Of a stretch of DNA of 64,000 bases, positions 10,991 through 21,686 are shown piece after piece; within the stretch, counting starts at the first letter, position 1, and every line of letters begins with the position of its first letter. The stretch is taken from the NCBI GenBank assembly GCA_964036665.1, contig OZ038530.1, positions 14,045,001 to 14,109,000 of the forward strand, in the 5' to 3' direction. The notes under the pieces were generated by a model, which worked only from the letters and a program-made list of their open reading frames with translations, was not told the DNA's origin and searched no databases. The stretch comes from Gordius sp. MW1. Taxonomy: Eukaryota; Nematomorpha; Gordioida; Gordea; Gordiidae. Both the position numbers and the translations under genes were made by a program.

Positions 10991-11390
10991 CAAAATTTTT
11001 ATTTTTTTTTAAATTAAATTAATATTTTGTTCTTGTTAATATCATTGATAATATGACTTTTTGATCGTCCGCAGGCTACTGACCAATGGAAAAAATGACC
11101 ATTGGCCAAATAAATCGAAATTTTTTTCCGTTTTTGAATTGGTTAACATTGATAATTACCCTATGTCCTCCCCTACAAGGGTCTATAACTAATTATTTTG
11201 CATTTAATACCCCCCTATAGGCATTCTCGCCCCTTCCTACCTTTCTCGCCCATAAATTGCATAGCAAATATGCTACGTTTATACGGAGTATAGATGAGTC
11301 GCCCCCCCCCCCTTCCCTTCCCCTACTCCCCTTCCCATACTCCCCTTCCCCTTCCCCTACTCCCCTTCCCACGAGGGCCGAAGGCCCGAG

Positions 11391-12100
11391 TTTTCTATCT
11401 ACTTGTCGGTCTTGTCTCATCCTGTCTTGGTTAGCTTGTTGGTTTATAATGGAAACTTACAACTAGACCTGCTATACCATTGCCTAAAATGTATTTTTTG
11501 TAATGTATAATGGCCCCTGCTTGTATTTCATTTGTATGACACCCGATCGAAGCAAAGATCCTTTTTTATTTTTGAGCCCGACTAGAGCCCGGATCAATAT
11601 TTTAAAAATTTAATGCGTTCGCTTAATAAAATGATGCCCCCTATATAAAGGTAATTTGTATGAGCCCCGCTCGAGATCAAAATTCATTTTTACTTTGGGT
11701 CCATCTAGAGACCGGTCCAATATATAATGTAAATAATAAATAAATAAAAAATGTTAATATATTATTACCCTACCAGACATTTTTACAAATAGAAGCCATG
11801 ATAGAAACAAACAACCTATATATAAAGATATTAATATTACAAAAGATTTTCACATTAACAAATTTTATTATTCACCATTTCGTTAAAATAATAGAGTACG
11901 TTATAAATTAATTTTACAATAAACTTTTATCTTAGCAAGAAACATTGTCAAATATAAGTAATCAAGTTTTAAATAATATTTATTATATGTAAAATATATC
12001 AGCAAACATATGTTTAATTATTTTCAAGCATTTGTGATGTTACTATATTTGAATGAACAGAAAGATTATATGTCTTTATTGAACGGACAAGAGATTAATA
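11391..12100. other. 3' flank of the dead receptor copy and degenerate repeats, no gene
   Basis: Read on the minus strand, about 11750-11830 matches 27410-27490 downstream of the second receptor ('gtttgtttctatc', 'ggtagggtaataata'). The dead copy is thus closest to that paralogue. About 11515-11720 holds two diverged tandem copies of a GAGCCCGACTAGAGCC-like segment. No coding sequence is seen. Confidence 0.5.
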
Positions 12101-12364
12101 GATTATTTAGGAGTTATTGTTTGTACTTGAGGATGAGGACGGAATAAAGATGTTAATTTGACTGCATTAGCTTTAAAACCATAGGTTTTTAAAAAAAGTC
12201 TGCGAATATCTCTATTTAATGCCAAAAATATATAAAAGCTCAGACAAAAATTGAGAGACTCAGCCATATTTATCTTAGCATAACATAATGCTTCATTAAG
12301 TTGCATGCATTATAACTATTAAGAATTCTTTTTATAGACATAGGCAAAAGTGTTAAGATTAATA

Positions 12365-14741
12365 AAATATAAGTAGTGTTGTTAAAATGCCAAAATGCTA
12401 CTACCATAACCTATGGTAGTAGCATACATCTCGCCCATTACCATCATCATAACCAGCATCATGCTGCTTAATAACCCGGTTGCTATCACTGGCAACCATG
12501 GTTGCTTGGTTGTAAGAGATGTAAGTAACCGGGCATTTGGCAGATAGGATTGATATAACCGTGGTATTGAGCAGGCTTGTTTTAAACTAAACATGGTTTT
12601 TAGCAAATTCAATTTTAGCTTACTATTAGAGTTGGTAGCTGCCATATAATGCTAATCAATATTTTTCAATCATTTATTAATACAAAAATGGTGATTAAAA
12701 AATTTAAATATATTATAAATATGTCCCGTTATTTTGCCCCCCCCCCCTAATTTTTTATCCTCTTTCTCACCAGGGGGGGGGGGTGTTTTGCCCCTCCCCC
12801 CCCTAATTTTTTATCCTCTTTCTCACCAGGGGGGAGGGGGGGGGGGGGGTGCCTAATTTTTTATCCTCTTTCTTACCAGGGGTGAGGGGGGGGGGGGGTG
12901 TTTTGCCCCCCCCCCCCTTATTTTTTATCCTCTTTTTGACGAGAGGGGAGAGGGGGGGGGGTGTTTTGCCCCCCCCCTTATTTTTTATCCTCTTTACCAG
13001 GGGGGAGGGGGGGGGGGGGGTGTTTTGCCCCCCCCCCCTAATTTTTTACGCTCATTCTTACCAGGGGGGAGGGGGGGGGGTGTTTAGCCCCCCCCCCTTA
13101 TTTTTCACCCTCTTTCTCACCAGGGGAAGGGGGGGGGGGGTGTTTTGCCCCCCCCCCCTTATTTTTTATCCTTACTTTGACCAGAGGGGAGGGGGGGGGG
13201 GTGATTTGCCCCCCCCCCACTATTTTTTACGCTTTTTCTCACCAGGGGGGAGGGTGGGGGTGTTTTGCCCCCCCCCCCCTTATTTTTTACGCTTTTTCTC
13301 ACCAGGGGGAAGGGGGGGGGCATGCCCCCCCCCTTTATTTTTTATCCTCTTTCTCACCAGGGGGAGGGGGGGGATGTTTTGCCCCCCCCTTATTTTTTAT
13401 CCTTATTTTGACCAGAGGGGAGGGGGGGGGCAAACCCCTCCCTCCTGATGAACACCCCCCCCCTGGTGAGAAAAAGCGTAAAAAAGAGGGGAGGAGGCAA
13501 AACACCCCCCCCCCCCCTGGTCAGAAAGAGGATAAAAAATTAGGGGGGGGGCAAAAGACCCCCCCCCCTGCCCTCTTGTCAGAAAGAGGATAAAAAATAG
13601 GAGGGGGGCAAAACACCCCCCCCCCCCCCTGGTGAACACCGCCCCTGGTGAGAAAAAGCGTAAAAAATAAGGGGGGGGGGCAAAACACCCCCCCCCCCTC
13701 CCCTCTGGTCAAAAAGAGGATAAAAAATAAGGGGGGGGGCAAAACACCCCCCCCCCCCTCCCCTCTGGTCAAAAAGAGGATAAAAAATAAGGGGGGGGGG
13801 GCAAAACACCCCCCCCCCCTCTGGTCAAAAAGAGGTTAAAAAAAAGGGGGGGGGCAAAACAACCCCCCTCCCATCTGGTCAAAAAGAGGATAAAAAGTAA
13901 GGGGGGGCAAAACACCCCCCCTCCCCCCTGGTCAGAAAGAGGATAAAAAATAAGGGGGGGGGCAAAACACCCCCCCCCCCTCCCCTCTGGTCAAAAAGAG
14001 GATAAAAAATAAGGGGGGGGGGGGCAAAACACCCCCCCCCCCTCCCCTCTGGTCAAAAAGAGGATAAAAAATAAGGGGGGGGGGCCAAACACCCCCCCTC
14101 CCCTCTGGTTAAAAAGAGGTTAAAAAATAAGGGGGGGGGCAAAACACCCCCCCTCCCATCTGGTCAAAAAGAGGATAAAAAATAAGGGGGGGCAAAACAC
14201 CCCCCCCCTCCCCCCTGGTAAGAAAGAGCGTAAAAAATAAGGGGGGGGGGCAAAACACCCCCCTCCCCCCTGGTGAGAAAGAGGATAAAAATTTAGGGGG
14301 GGGCCCCCCCCCCTCCCCCCTGGTGAGAAAGAGGATAAAAAATTAGGGGGGGGGGCAAATAACGGGGCAAATTTATAATATATTTAAATTTTTTAATCAC
14401 CATTTTTGTATTAATAAATGATTGAAATATTGATTAGCATTATATGGCAGCTACCAACTCTAATAGTAAGCTAAAATTAAATTTGCTAAAAACCATGTTT
14501 AGTTTAAAACAAGCCTGCTCAATACCACGGTTATATCAATCCAATCTGCCAAATGCCCGGTCACTTACATCTCTCCCAACCAGCAACCATGGAACTTTAA
14601 TCTGCCATGCTAGTAACCGGGTTATTAAGCAGCATGTGCTGCTTAATAATGATGGTAATGGTAGGAGATATGTGCCTATTACCAGGTTTAGCACTATACC
14701 AGCAGAACCCATTTAGCAGATTAACAACACTAAATATAAGT
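12365..14741. mobile_element. Mutator-like foldback element of 2.36 kb
   Basis: The element is 12375-14731, with 11-bp termini AGTGTTGTTAA and TTAACAACACT, flanked by AAATATAAGT (12365-12374 and 14732-14741). The two copies of the flank collapse to one in the paralogous receptor sequence, so the 10-bp duplication is real. Arms of about 350 bp (12380-12730 and 14350-14715) are inverted copies, and between them lies an inverted array of G/C hairpins that flips orientation near 13440. There is no transposase. Duplications of 9-11 bp and long inverted arms fit a MULE-like foldback; the family call is inference. Confidence 0.75.
12735..14350. repeat. Inverted array of poly(G)-TGTTTTG-poly(C) hairpin units
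   Basis: About 25-30 units of roughly 55-70 bp: CTCTTTCTCACCAG, a run of about 8-14 G, the loop TGTTTTG, a run of about 8-14 C, then TTATTTTTTATC. Each unit can fold into a G/C stem of about 9 bp or more with a 7-nt loop, and each G-run could join a G-quadruplex. Units are in one orientation to about 13440 and in the opposite orientation afterwards. Frames reading PPPLFF or TRGGGG through it are spurious. Confidence 0.9.
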
Positions 14742-14985
14742 AATCGCCAATGACACCGTCAATTGCATGTCCGCATTCCACTTTACGTGATTCTTGGACC
14801 TCGGCAACTGTGGTTGAAGGACTTGGTTTAACTTTTTTACGAGCTTTATACCGAAGTTCTATGGAAATATTCAGTGCCAATATGATTAACCGTGGGCCAT
14901 ATACTAGACTTATTTCTTTTATTATTTCGTAAACTTGGTAATAAATATTGTGCAAAACGACTGGATTCCTTATCGTGTAATAATC

Positions 14986-16077
14986 ATTATACCACATAAA
15001 TTTCATTGTATAAATACGGTGGATTTGGATTGATAGCGTAGGTAGAGGGAAATGGCACGCAATATTTCGGACACTTATAGTCCATCTTCAGGAAAAAAAA
15101 AAAAAAAAAAAAGGAGAAGATGAAGTCTCAAAAAATAAAAATGAAGTAAAGTGATTATAACAACGATGATATAGATACAAAAAAAAAATTACAAAAACTG
15201 GTTATAGCGAGAAATTAACAATAGCGATTGTAGGGATGGATGTTTTTTATAAGAATAGAGTAGATACATATGGAGATAGGAAAAAGGTGCGAAAAAAGTA
15301 AATAGCTAAATAATAAGAGAAAAGGGGGGAACAGAGTTATTTAATATATAAATATAATAACTGTGCTTAACAAATTATAGTTTTGAGTATTGAACGGGTA
15401 GGTAGACATAGTGAATAATATAAAAATATGTGTGGATGTATGGGCTTGTGGTAATGAAATTGGATGGTCGTTAACTCGACTGCCATTCACATAGCGTGAT
15501 ACAACAAAGGAATTTCGTAGAAAGCGTTTTAATCGACCGCGTCAAGCCCAAAAAACAAACAAACAAAATCAACGACCATCCAATTTCATTACCACAAGCC
15601 CATACATCCACACATATTTTTATATTATTCACTATGTCTACCTACCCGTTCAATACTCAAAACTATAATTTGTTAAGCACAGTTATTATATTTATATATT
15701 AAATAACTCTGTTCCCCCCTTTTCTCTTATTATTTAGCTATTTACTTTTTTCGCACCTTTTTCCTATCTCCATATGTATCTACTCTATTCTTATAAAAAA
15801 CATCCATCCCTACAATCGCTATTGTTAATTTCTCGCTATAACCAGTTTTTGTAATTTTTTTTTTGTATCTATATCATCGTTGTTATAATCACTTTACTTC
15901 ATTTTTATTTTTTGAGACTTCATCTTCTCCTTTTTTTTTTTTTTTCCTGAAGATGGACTATAAGTGTCCGAAATATTGCGTGCCATTTCCCTCTACCTAC
16001 GCTATCAATCCAAATCCACCGTATTTATACAATGAAATTTATATAAACGGATTGAAAATTATTGATTATACCACATA
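14986..16077. mobile_element. 1.07-kb foldback element with near-perfect 476-bp arms
   Basis: The arms at 14996-15472 and 15571-16042 are almost exact inverted copies around a 98-bp spacer. The flanks are ATTATACCACATA at 14986-14998 and 16065-16077, a 13-bp duplication, and the receptor sequence is continuous once the element and one copy are removed. The right side carries an extra 22 bp (about 16043-16064) absent from the left. Each arm has a run of about 20 A or T beside TGAAGATGGACTATAAG. No intact coding sequence is present. The long duplication suggests target-primed integration, but the class is unknown. Confidence 0.8.
15947..15973 (+). ncRNA. Hammerhead-ribozyme-like core (tentative)
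   Basis: CTGAAGA fits the conserved CUGANGA box. It is followed by a GGAC..GTCC stem with a short loop and then CGAAA. The mirror copy lies at 15066-15091 on the minus strand. Hammerhead motifs are known in Penelope-like elements and retrozymes. I could not place stem III or the cleavage triplet with confidence, so this is a candidate only. Confidence 0.3.
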
Positions 16078-16667
16078 CTCAACTTTCTAGATAAGTTTGC
16101 ATTTAATGTTTGATTAGCTTTACGTGTGGAACTTCTGTAACGGGGGCGCTGATGAGCAGAGAGATTAGATAACACAAGAAAACGGCCCATCTGTACAACC
16201 TTATATTAAATTGAGCGATACGATAATGAAAGGGTTTACAAACAGCAATATATCTATCGATTGTGAGAAGCAACGTCATGAGCAGACTAGCTTTTTAAAG
16301 AAAAGCATGTAATAAAGCATTTGAGGTATGTACTTAAATATTATATCCAAGGGTGCATAATAGCGAATTTTTAACATATATTAAATAGTAACTCAAATGA
16401 GTTTTAAATATAAGTAGCGGATATCATAAGGTTGGTAATTGTCATCCGTTTTATACAATAAAATAATAAGGTTTAGCTACTTCTTATCTACCGTGTTAGC
16501 TATGATTTCCTATAATGCCCAACGTTGCAAGGATTGAAAAGAGAAAAATATTGAGATAGCTTCTTCGTGTAGTGCCTGCAAATGTTTGACTTATAACAAT
16601 ATACTCATGATAATGGGACTTAAAAGTAATATAAATATTTAAGTATCGGCGAAAGTTTTTAATGGGA

Positions 16668-17615
16668 CAAACGATCAGGCGCGTAGCCAGGATTTTCTCC
16701 GGGGGGGGGGAAATTTCCAAAAAAATTTTATATTATTTTTATTTCAACATCAAAATTATAAAATCTGGTATAAAACATAAAGAAAGTCAATATAAAGTAA
16801 TTTCATATTTTTTCCCAGTGTCATCTGGAGTAGGAGCTAATTCCCCATGAATCGCTAATAAAAGTGTCAATCCATTTAATCTATTCAAACGTCATGAAGT
16901 TTTAATTAAAATGTTGTCAGAAATGGGAGAGAAACCATATAATGAGAAATTGAAGCAAGCTGGTATGATCACGATGTTGCAACAGAAGCTGCAACTTTGC
17001 TCACTTATCTACGACAATCTGAATATATTATGCAAGCAATTGCAAAAAAAAGGACCTAGATCTTCAGCAAGTCAGACAGTTAGCAGAAACTTTAGTAATA
17101 GTAGTCGAACCTAAGGCTATGTATGATTTTAAACTTAAGAAATCTCGATATGCAAAGAAAATGAACGGTTTTTGGACAAGAAACAAGTTTTGGCAAATTT
17201 CCAAATAATATTTCCTCCGAAAAATAAATTATAGAAGGATTTCGGCCAAAGAATCCCTTGGCCCTATCGGATTTTAAAATTTTGTAATCTTTGCCCAACA
17301 TCACAACTCTTCTTTACTATTAGCTTTTATAAAAGAAATACTATGTCAAAAAATAGATTAAATGGATGCCTTTTTATAGCATTTTTATTTCAACATTAAA
17401 ATTAAAAAAAGAAAGTCTTTCTAAAATAATTTTATATTTTCTTTTTCCCAGCGATAATATCTCAAGAACTTCATATAGGTGGGAGCTAATTCCAATAAAT
17501 TGCATAGCAATTAATAAGTGTCTTACTTGGTCAGTTACGTTGCACAACTATAAAATATAAACTTTAGATCTAAAATAATTTCCCCCCCCCCCGCATTTAC
17601 GCCGCTGCAAACGAT
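16668..17615. mobile_element. hAT-like element inserted upstream of the dead receptor
   Basis: The element is 16676-17607, bounded by CAAACGAT (16668-16675 and 17608-17615), a perfect 8-bp duplication. Its ends CAGGCGCGTA and TACGCCGCTG are roughly inverted, each followed inward by a G or C run. On the minus strand it separates the receptor N-terminus from its conserved 5' flank at 17690-18005. It carries a coding-like relic but no recognisable transposase. Confidence 0.75.
16911..17180 (+). pseudogene. Unrecognised coding-like relic inside the hAT-like element
   Basis: The frame gives MLSEMGEKPYNEKLKQ and then LQQKLQLCSLIYDNLNILCK. After a one-base shift at the A-run near 17045 it continues KDLDLQQVRQLAETLVIVV and EPKAMYDFKLKKSRYAKKMN. 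The amphipathic, non-repetitive composition looks like real protein. I do not recognise the family. It may be a decayed transposon gene or a captured host exon. Confidence 0.35.
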
Positions 17616-17689
17616 ATAGAAATACCATTACATATATTTTAGTTAATAATTTTATAATAAAATCGTACCTATGTAGGTCAAGTATAAAA

Positions 17690-18005
17690 ACTTTCAAAAT
17701 AAAGTAAAAAAAATTACACTTTGCTTTTAGAAATAAAAGCTTTTTACTTTAAATTTGCACACATTAGTGTTTCTCTAAAGAGGCAATATGAAAAATGCTT
17801 TTAGACCCCAAATATTGTTTCAAAAACTCATTTTTTTACTAATTACTTGTAAATTATTAATGACGCCTTAAAGTGTTAAAGGGAATAATACCCACATTAA
17901 TAATAGTTATCTAAGTTTTTCATTGGCAATTTCAGTCAATCCCAGACATAAATAATTGATATAGATATATAGCGCACCTAGCATGTTACAGAAAATAGCT
18001 CTAGT
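17690..18005 (-). other. 5' flank of the dead receptor copy
   Basis: On the minus strand it matches 1326-1620 and 25540-25820, with the AAAGTAAAAAGCTTTTATTT block at about 17735-17755 and TCATTAATAATTT at about 17850-17865. This confirms the orientation and the true 5' extent of the pseudogene. Confidence 0.65.
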
Positions 18006-18170
18006 GTTTCAAGGTATTAACTAAATGTAAAGTCATTATTTTCAGCCACATCTTATATTTATTTTATATAATCATTAAAGTTTGTTTTAAATGATTTGTG
18101 ATAGTTTAATAAGCCTTTATGCATTGGCGTAGGAAGGGGATGGTTTTTGGGTTAAAAACCTCCTATGATT

Positions 18171-20578
18171 TTATATTGTATTTTAATCTTCTTCTTCTTC
18201 TTTATCAGTTATTTGGTCCCACATTCGCGGGGTTTGTTTTGGTAAGCTTCTTCCATCTTGACCGGGTGAGTGCCATGTCTTGACTAAGCTCTTTAGTTTT
18301 CATAACTTTATCGACTTGCCCTTTCCACGTGACACGGGGTCGTCCTCTTCCTCTCTTCCTCGGTACCTCCATGTCCTGTACTTTTCGATTTACGTCATCC
18401 GTGTCCCTTCTTAGTAAATGCCCATACCACCTTAGCCGATTTTCGTTAATCATGTCCGCCATAGGTTGAATACCCATTTTTGTCATGAGAAAGTCATCCG
18501 ACATATGGTCGAGCTTAGTATACCCCATCCACCGTATCATTCTCATCTCCGTGGCTTGTTATAGCTTTCCTTCCGTGGTGTTTAATGCCCATGTTTCACT
18601 TCCATAGAGTAACACCGGTCTTACGATGGATTTGTAAGCTTTGCTCTTCAACCTTGTTGGCATTTTTTTGTCGCACATTACACCGGATATACTTTGACAT
18701 TTAAGCCATCCTTTTTGGATCCGGGCATTGACTTCTGTTGCGCAACCTCCCTCTTGATGTAGCATCGAGCCGAGGTATGTAGACCTGTATACTTTTGGGT
18801 ACTTTAGAGGGTCATCTAGCGATGGGGTGCTTGTACCGTTCATTTCCATCTATACCGTTTTTCGATCGTTGACCTTTAAACCATATCCAGCTAAGCGCTT
18901 CGACCATTTTTCGGCTTCTTCGATTACTTTCTTCCTTGTTTCCTCGCATAGTACTATATCATCGGCATATGGCATACACCATGGCGATGGCTTTTGAATG
19001 TCCCCGTTATCGTGTCTATAATGATTTTAAATAAAAAGGGACTTAAAGCAGATCCTTGATGTAATCCAATTTTAACCCGAAAAGATTTAGAGTCGCCAAC
19101 TGTCGTCCTAATGCAAGAGTTTGAGGCTTCATAAATATTTTTCATTAGCCGTATATATGCGTCAGGAATATTTTATTTTCTCAGGCACCACCGTAAATCG
19201 CGGGGGACCGTGTCATAAGCTTTCTCCAAGTCGATAAAGCCCATATGTAGGTCTTTCCTCTTTTCACCATACTTATCCATCATTTGTCTTAGTGCGAAGA
19301 TTGTGTCGATTGTGGATTAGCCGGCCACAAATCCGAATTGATTAGCCAATATTTCCACCTCGTTTTTCAGCCTTGTTACTAAGATCCTTTCCATAAGCTT
19401 CAAGGAGTGGCAAGTTAGCTTGATACCTCTGTAATTGCCACAGTCTTGAGGGTTTCCTTCGCCTTTAAATAAGGGTAATCGTGCTTGCTCTCCATTGATT
19501 AGGAATTCGCTCTTCTACCAATATCTTTTTAAGAAGGTTCGTCATGATGGTTACTCCTTCTTCACGACATCCGAGCAATGCTTCCATAGGTATTCCATCT
19601 GGGTCATTTGCTTTTCCTTTTTGCATCTTGTTTATTTGTGTCCTAACTTCATCCTCCTGAAAAAGTTACCTAATACTTATATTTGGCTCAATTTTGGGAA
19701 GAGAATCCTTGTCATTTGCAATATTCATAAGTTTCTTAAAATATCCTTTCCACCTTTCCATCACTTCTTTTGGCTTGAATAAGGTTTGACCTTTCTCGTT
19801 TTTGACTTTTTTAAGAACTCCGACATCGCGACTTTTCTTCTCCCTTAACTTGGCCAATTTGTACATAAGCCTATCGCCCCCTTTTTGGTCCAGTTTGTTT
19901 GCCATCTCGGTGAACGCGGCAGTCTTCGCTTTTTCAACGGCCTTTTTTGCGGCCCTCTTTGCGTCCCTGTATTCTTGATAATCCTCCGACTTTTGGAATT
20001 TAAGCCACCGTCTATATAGATTTTTCTTTCTTTCGATAAAATCTTTAACCGATTGATCCCACCACCATAGTTCCCTATTCATAGCTTTGCCTCTTTGGTC
20101 TGTCCTAGAACATGAATCTCTGTTTCCTTAATGTTCTTAGATAGCGTCTCCAAATCGTCGTCTACGTCCCTTTGCAACTTCCTTGCACCCAAGAGTGAGG
20201 AGGCTTTTTGATGGTATTCATCGTTCGTCGACGTATCCTTTAGTCTTTCGTATCAAATTCGGGGTTCATTGACCTTTCTTCTTTCGGGAAATACTCTTCT
20301 GTCAAGATCCATAACAAGCGGACGATGTTGCCTGGCGATTTCTTCTCCCGGTAATACTTTGCAATCCTTGATATTCCATAAGTCCTTTCGCCGTATGAGC
20401 AAATAGTCAATTTGACTACAATGCTTCCAACTTCTATAGGTCACAATATGATCTTCGCGTTTTCAAAAATAGGTGTTAACGATCGCCATGTCATATGCTT
20501 GGGCTACTTGGAGAAGTTTTTCCCCTTCTTTGTTCTTCAGACCATGCCCACAACCTCAATGATTGCGTTATATTGTAT
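18171..20578 (-). mobile_element. 5'-truncated RTE-type non-LTR retrotransposon
   Basis: The element is 18182-20567, flanked by TTATATTGTAT (18171-18181 and 20568-20578). The minus-strand reading gives the end of an endonuclease domain (SQIDYLLIRRKDLWNIKDCK), a linker (MNRELWWWDQSVKDFIERKK), reverse transcriptase blocks including LHQGSALSPFLFKIIID and a frameshifted YADD box, and a C-terminal part (RLRWYGHLLRRDTDD). It ends in a short GAA repeat. Compared with 28024-31083 it lacks the 5' third. Several stops and shifts make it dead. Confidence 0.9.
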
Positions 20579-20946
20579 AATTAATAAAAATAAATAGTTG
20601 GAATTTTACTTTTAGTATTTAATTATTTTTACGCTATTGTCACTTTAAACTTTAAGAAAAAAAACATTTTTATCCAAAAAAATAGTTACAAAAATAAAAT
20701 GCATAGCAATTAAAAGTTTCACCATGAAAATTTTATACCCCCCCCCCCTTCCCTTGAGGAAATCCTAGTTACGCCTAAGCCTTGATGTAAGCGAACTTTA
20801 AATGAGTAGCTTTATTGTTAATCATATTAAAACCCCAAAAAACCTACCTAATTGCGGCGATAACTAAAAATGGCCAAAAAAATCAGTGAAAAAGTAAATA
20901 TACTCAAATTACTAATATATATATCAAATAATAAAATTAATATTTG
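20579..20946. other. No gene; AT-rich sequence with a subterminal-repeat scrap
   Basis: A scrap ATGCATAGCAATTAAAA at about 20699 matches the end of the Helentron-like family. Nothing else is recognisable. Confidence 0.5.
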
Positions 20947-21130
20947 CATGGGCGAGCCAGGTGGGGCAAGGGGGGGGGGGGCCGCCTCCGCCTTAATGAC
21001 AAAAAAATCTTTGCAATACAAAACCCGTAAAAATTAAAAAAATGTATGTTTTGCCCCCCCCCCCTTAATTGAATTCAAACAACTTTCGCCCCCCTCTAGT
21101 CCAAAACCTGGCTCAGCCCATAAATATTTG
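20939..21130. mobile_element. hAT MITE, CATGGGCG family
   Basis: The element is 20947-21122, with ends CATGGGCGAGCCAGGT and ACCTGGCTCAGCCCAT and an identical 8-bp duplication AATATTTG (20939-20946, 21123-21130). The interior has G and C runs and 'gtatgttttgccccc'. Confidence 0.8.
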
Positions 21131-21487
21131 CAATTAATTATAAATATTCTCTCGGATGCATATAATATGCACTTAAAAGAAGCCTTATTATCGGGTTATT
21201 AAATATGTTGAGAAGTACTTAAACTTTTTTATCCAATTTCAAATCCTGATGCGAAAATTTTAAATAAATGCCGTTTTCATTTTCTTTAATCATTAGAAAA
21301 ATTAAGTTTAATTTAATTAGAAATACCTAAAAGCGTGGCCAGAATTTTCAAAGAGTGCTGGCAAAAAATGTAAAACATTATTTATAATATAATAAAAATA
21401 CAAATTATTTGGATAAAGTATAAAATGTTATAAAAAAATAGACATTATAAAGCAAAAAACAATGCTGATTTGTTCCTTAGCTCAACT

Positions 21488-21686
21488 ACAGTATTCATGG
21501 GAGTAGCCGGGGGGGGGGGGCAGGGGAGGGCGGCTGCCCCCGCCCCTAATTTACGGAATAAAAGTTTTTCAATGCATAAACTTTAAAAAATTAAAAAAAA
21601 ATTATGTTTTGCCCCCCTCTAATTGAACTTTTAAACGTTTTGCCCCCCCCCCTTATCCAAAACCTGGCTACGCCCATGACAGTATT
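21488..21686. mobile_element. hAT MITE, CATGGGCG family
   Basis: The element is 21496-21678, with ends CATGGGAGTAGCCGGG and CTGGCTACGCCCATG and an identical duplication ACAGTATT (21488-21495, 21679-21686). The interior is close to that of 20947-21122. Confidence 0.88.

Larger units (their letters stand above)
8652..11390 (+). mobile_element. Helentron-like (HINE/DINE-like) non-autonomous element, copy B
   Basis: It lies head to head with copy A. The 5' subterminal repeat is at 8654-8673 and is followed by a GTCCGTCGTCCGTCGTCC microsatellite. About ten tandem units built on TGACCAATGG-(A)n-TGACCATTGGCC run from about 8860 to 10180. There is a tRNA-Thr-like block at 10911-10990, the inverted subterminal repeat GCCCATAAATTGCATAGCAA at 11248-11267, and the terminal hairpin GGGCCGAAGGCCC at 11375-11387. 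After CCCGAG the four copies diverge into T-rich flanks, which sets the right end. It carries no protein gene. Confidence 0.65.
12103..16657 (-). pseudogene. Third class A GPCR copy, interrupted by two foldback insertions
   Basis: Four blocks on the minus strand join into the receptor family seen at 1868 and 26002. The N-terminus and TM1 (16500-16657) include YIVISQTF and LATLGIIGN. The TM2-TM4 region (about 16080-16500) has frameshifts and lost codons. ECL2-TM5-ICL3 (14742-14985) includes DYYTIRNPVV and VYGPRLIILALNISI. TM7 and the tail (12103-12374) include ESLNFCLSFYIFLALNRDIR. Insertions at 12375-14731 and 14999-16064 separate the blocks. The reading frame is broken in several places independent of the insertions, so the gene was probably already dead or decayed afterwards. 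Confidence 0.9.

Noticed and set aside
14996-16042. Palindromes as assembly artefacts
   Set aside because: Target duplications and paralogous empty sequence fit true insertions; still, long-read confirmation would settle it.
1868-18005. One giant inverted duplication from receptor 1 to the dead copy, centred near 7950
   Set aside because: The flanks between receptor and Helentron-like arm do not match across the centre, and the dead copy's 3' flank matches receptor 2 instead.
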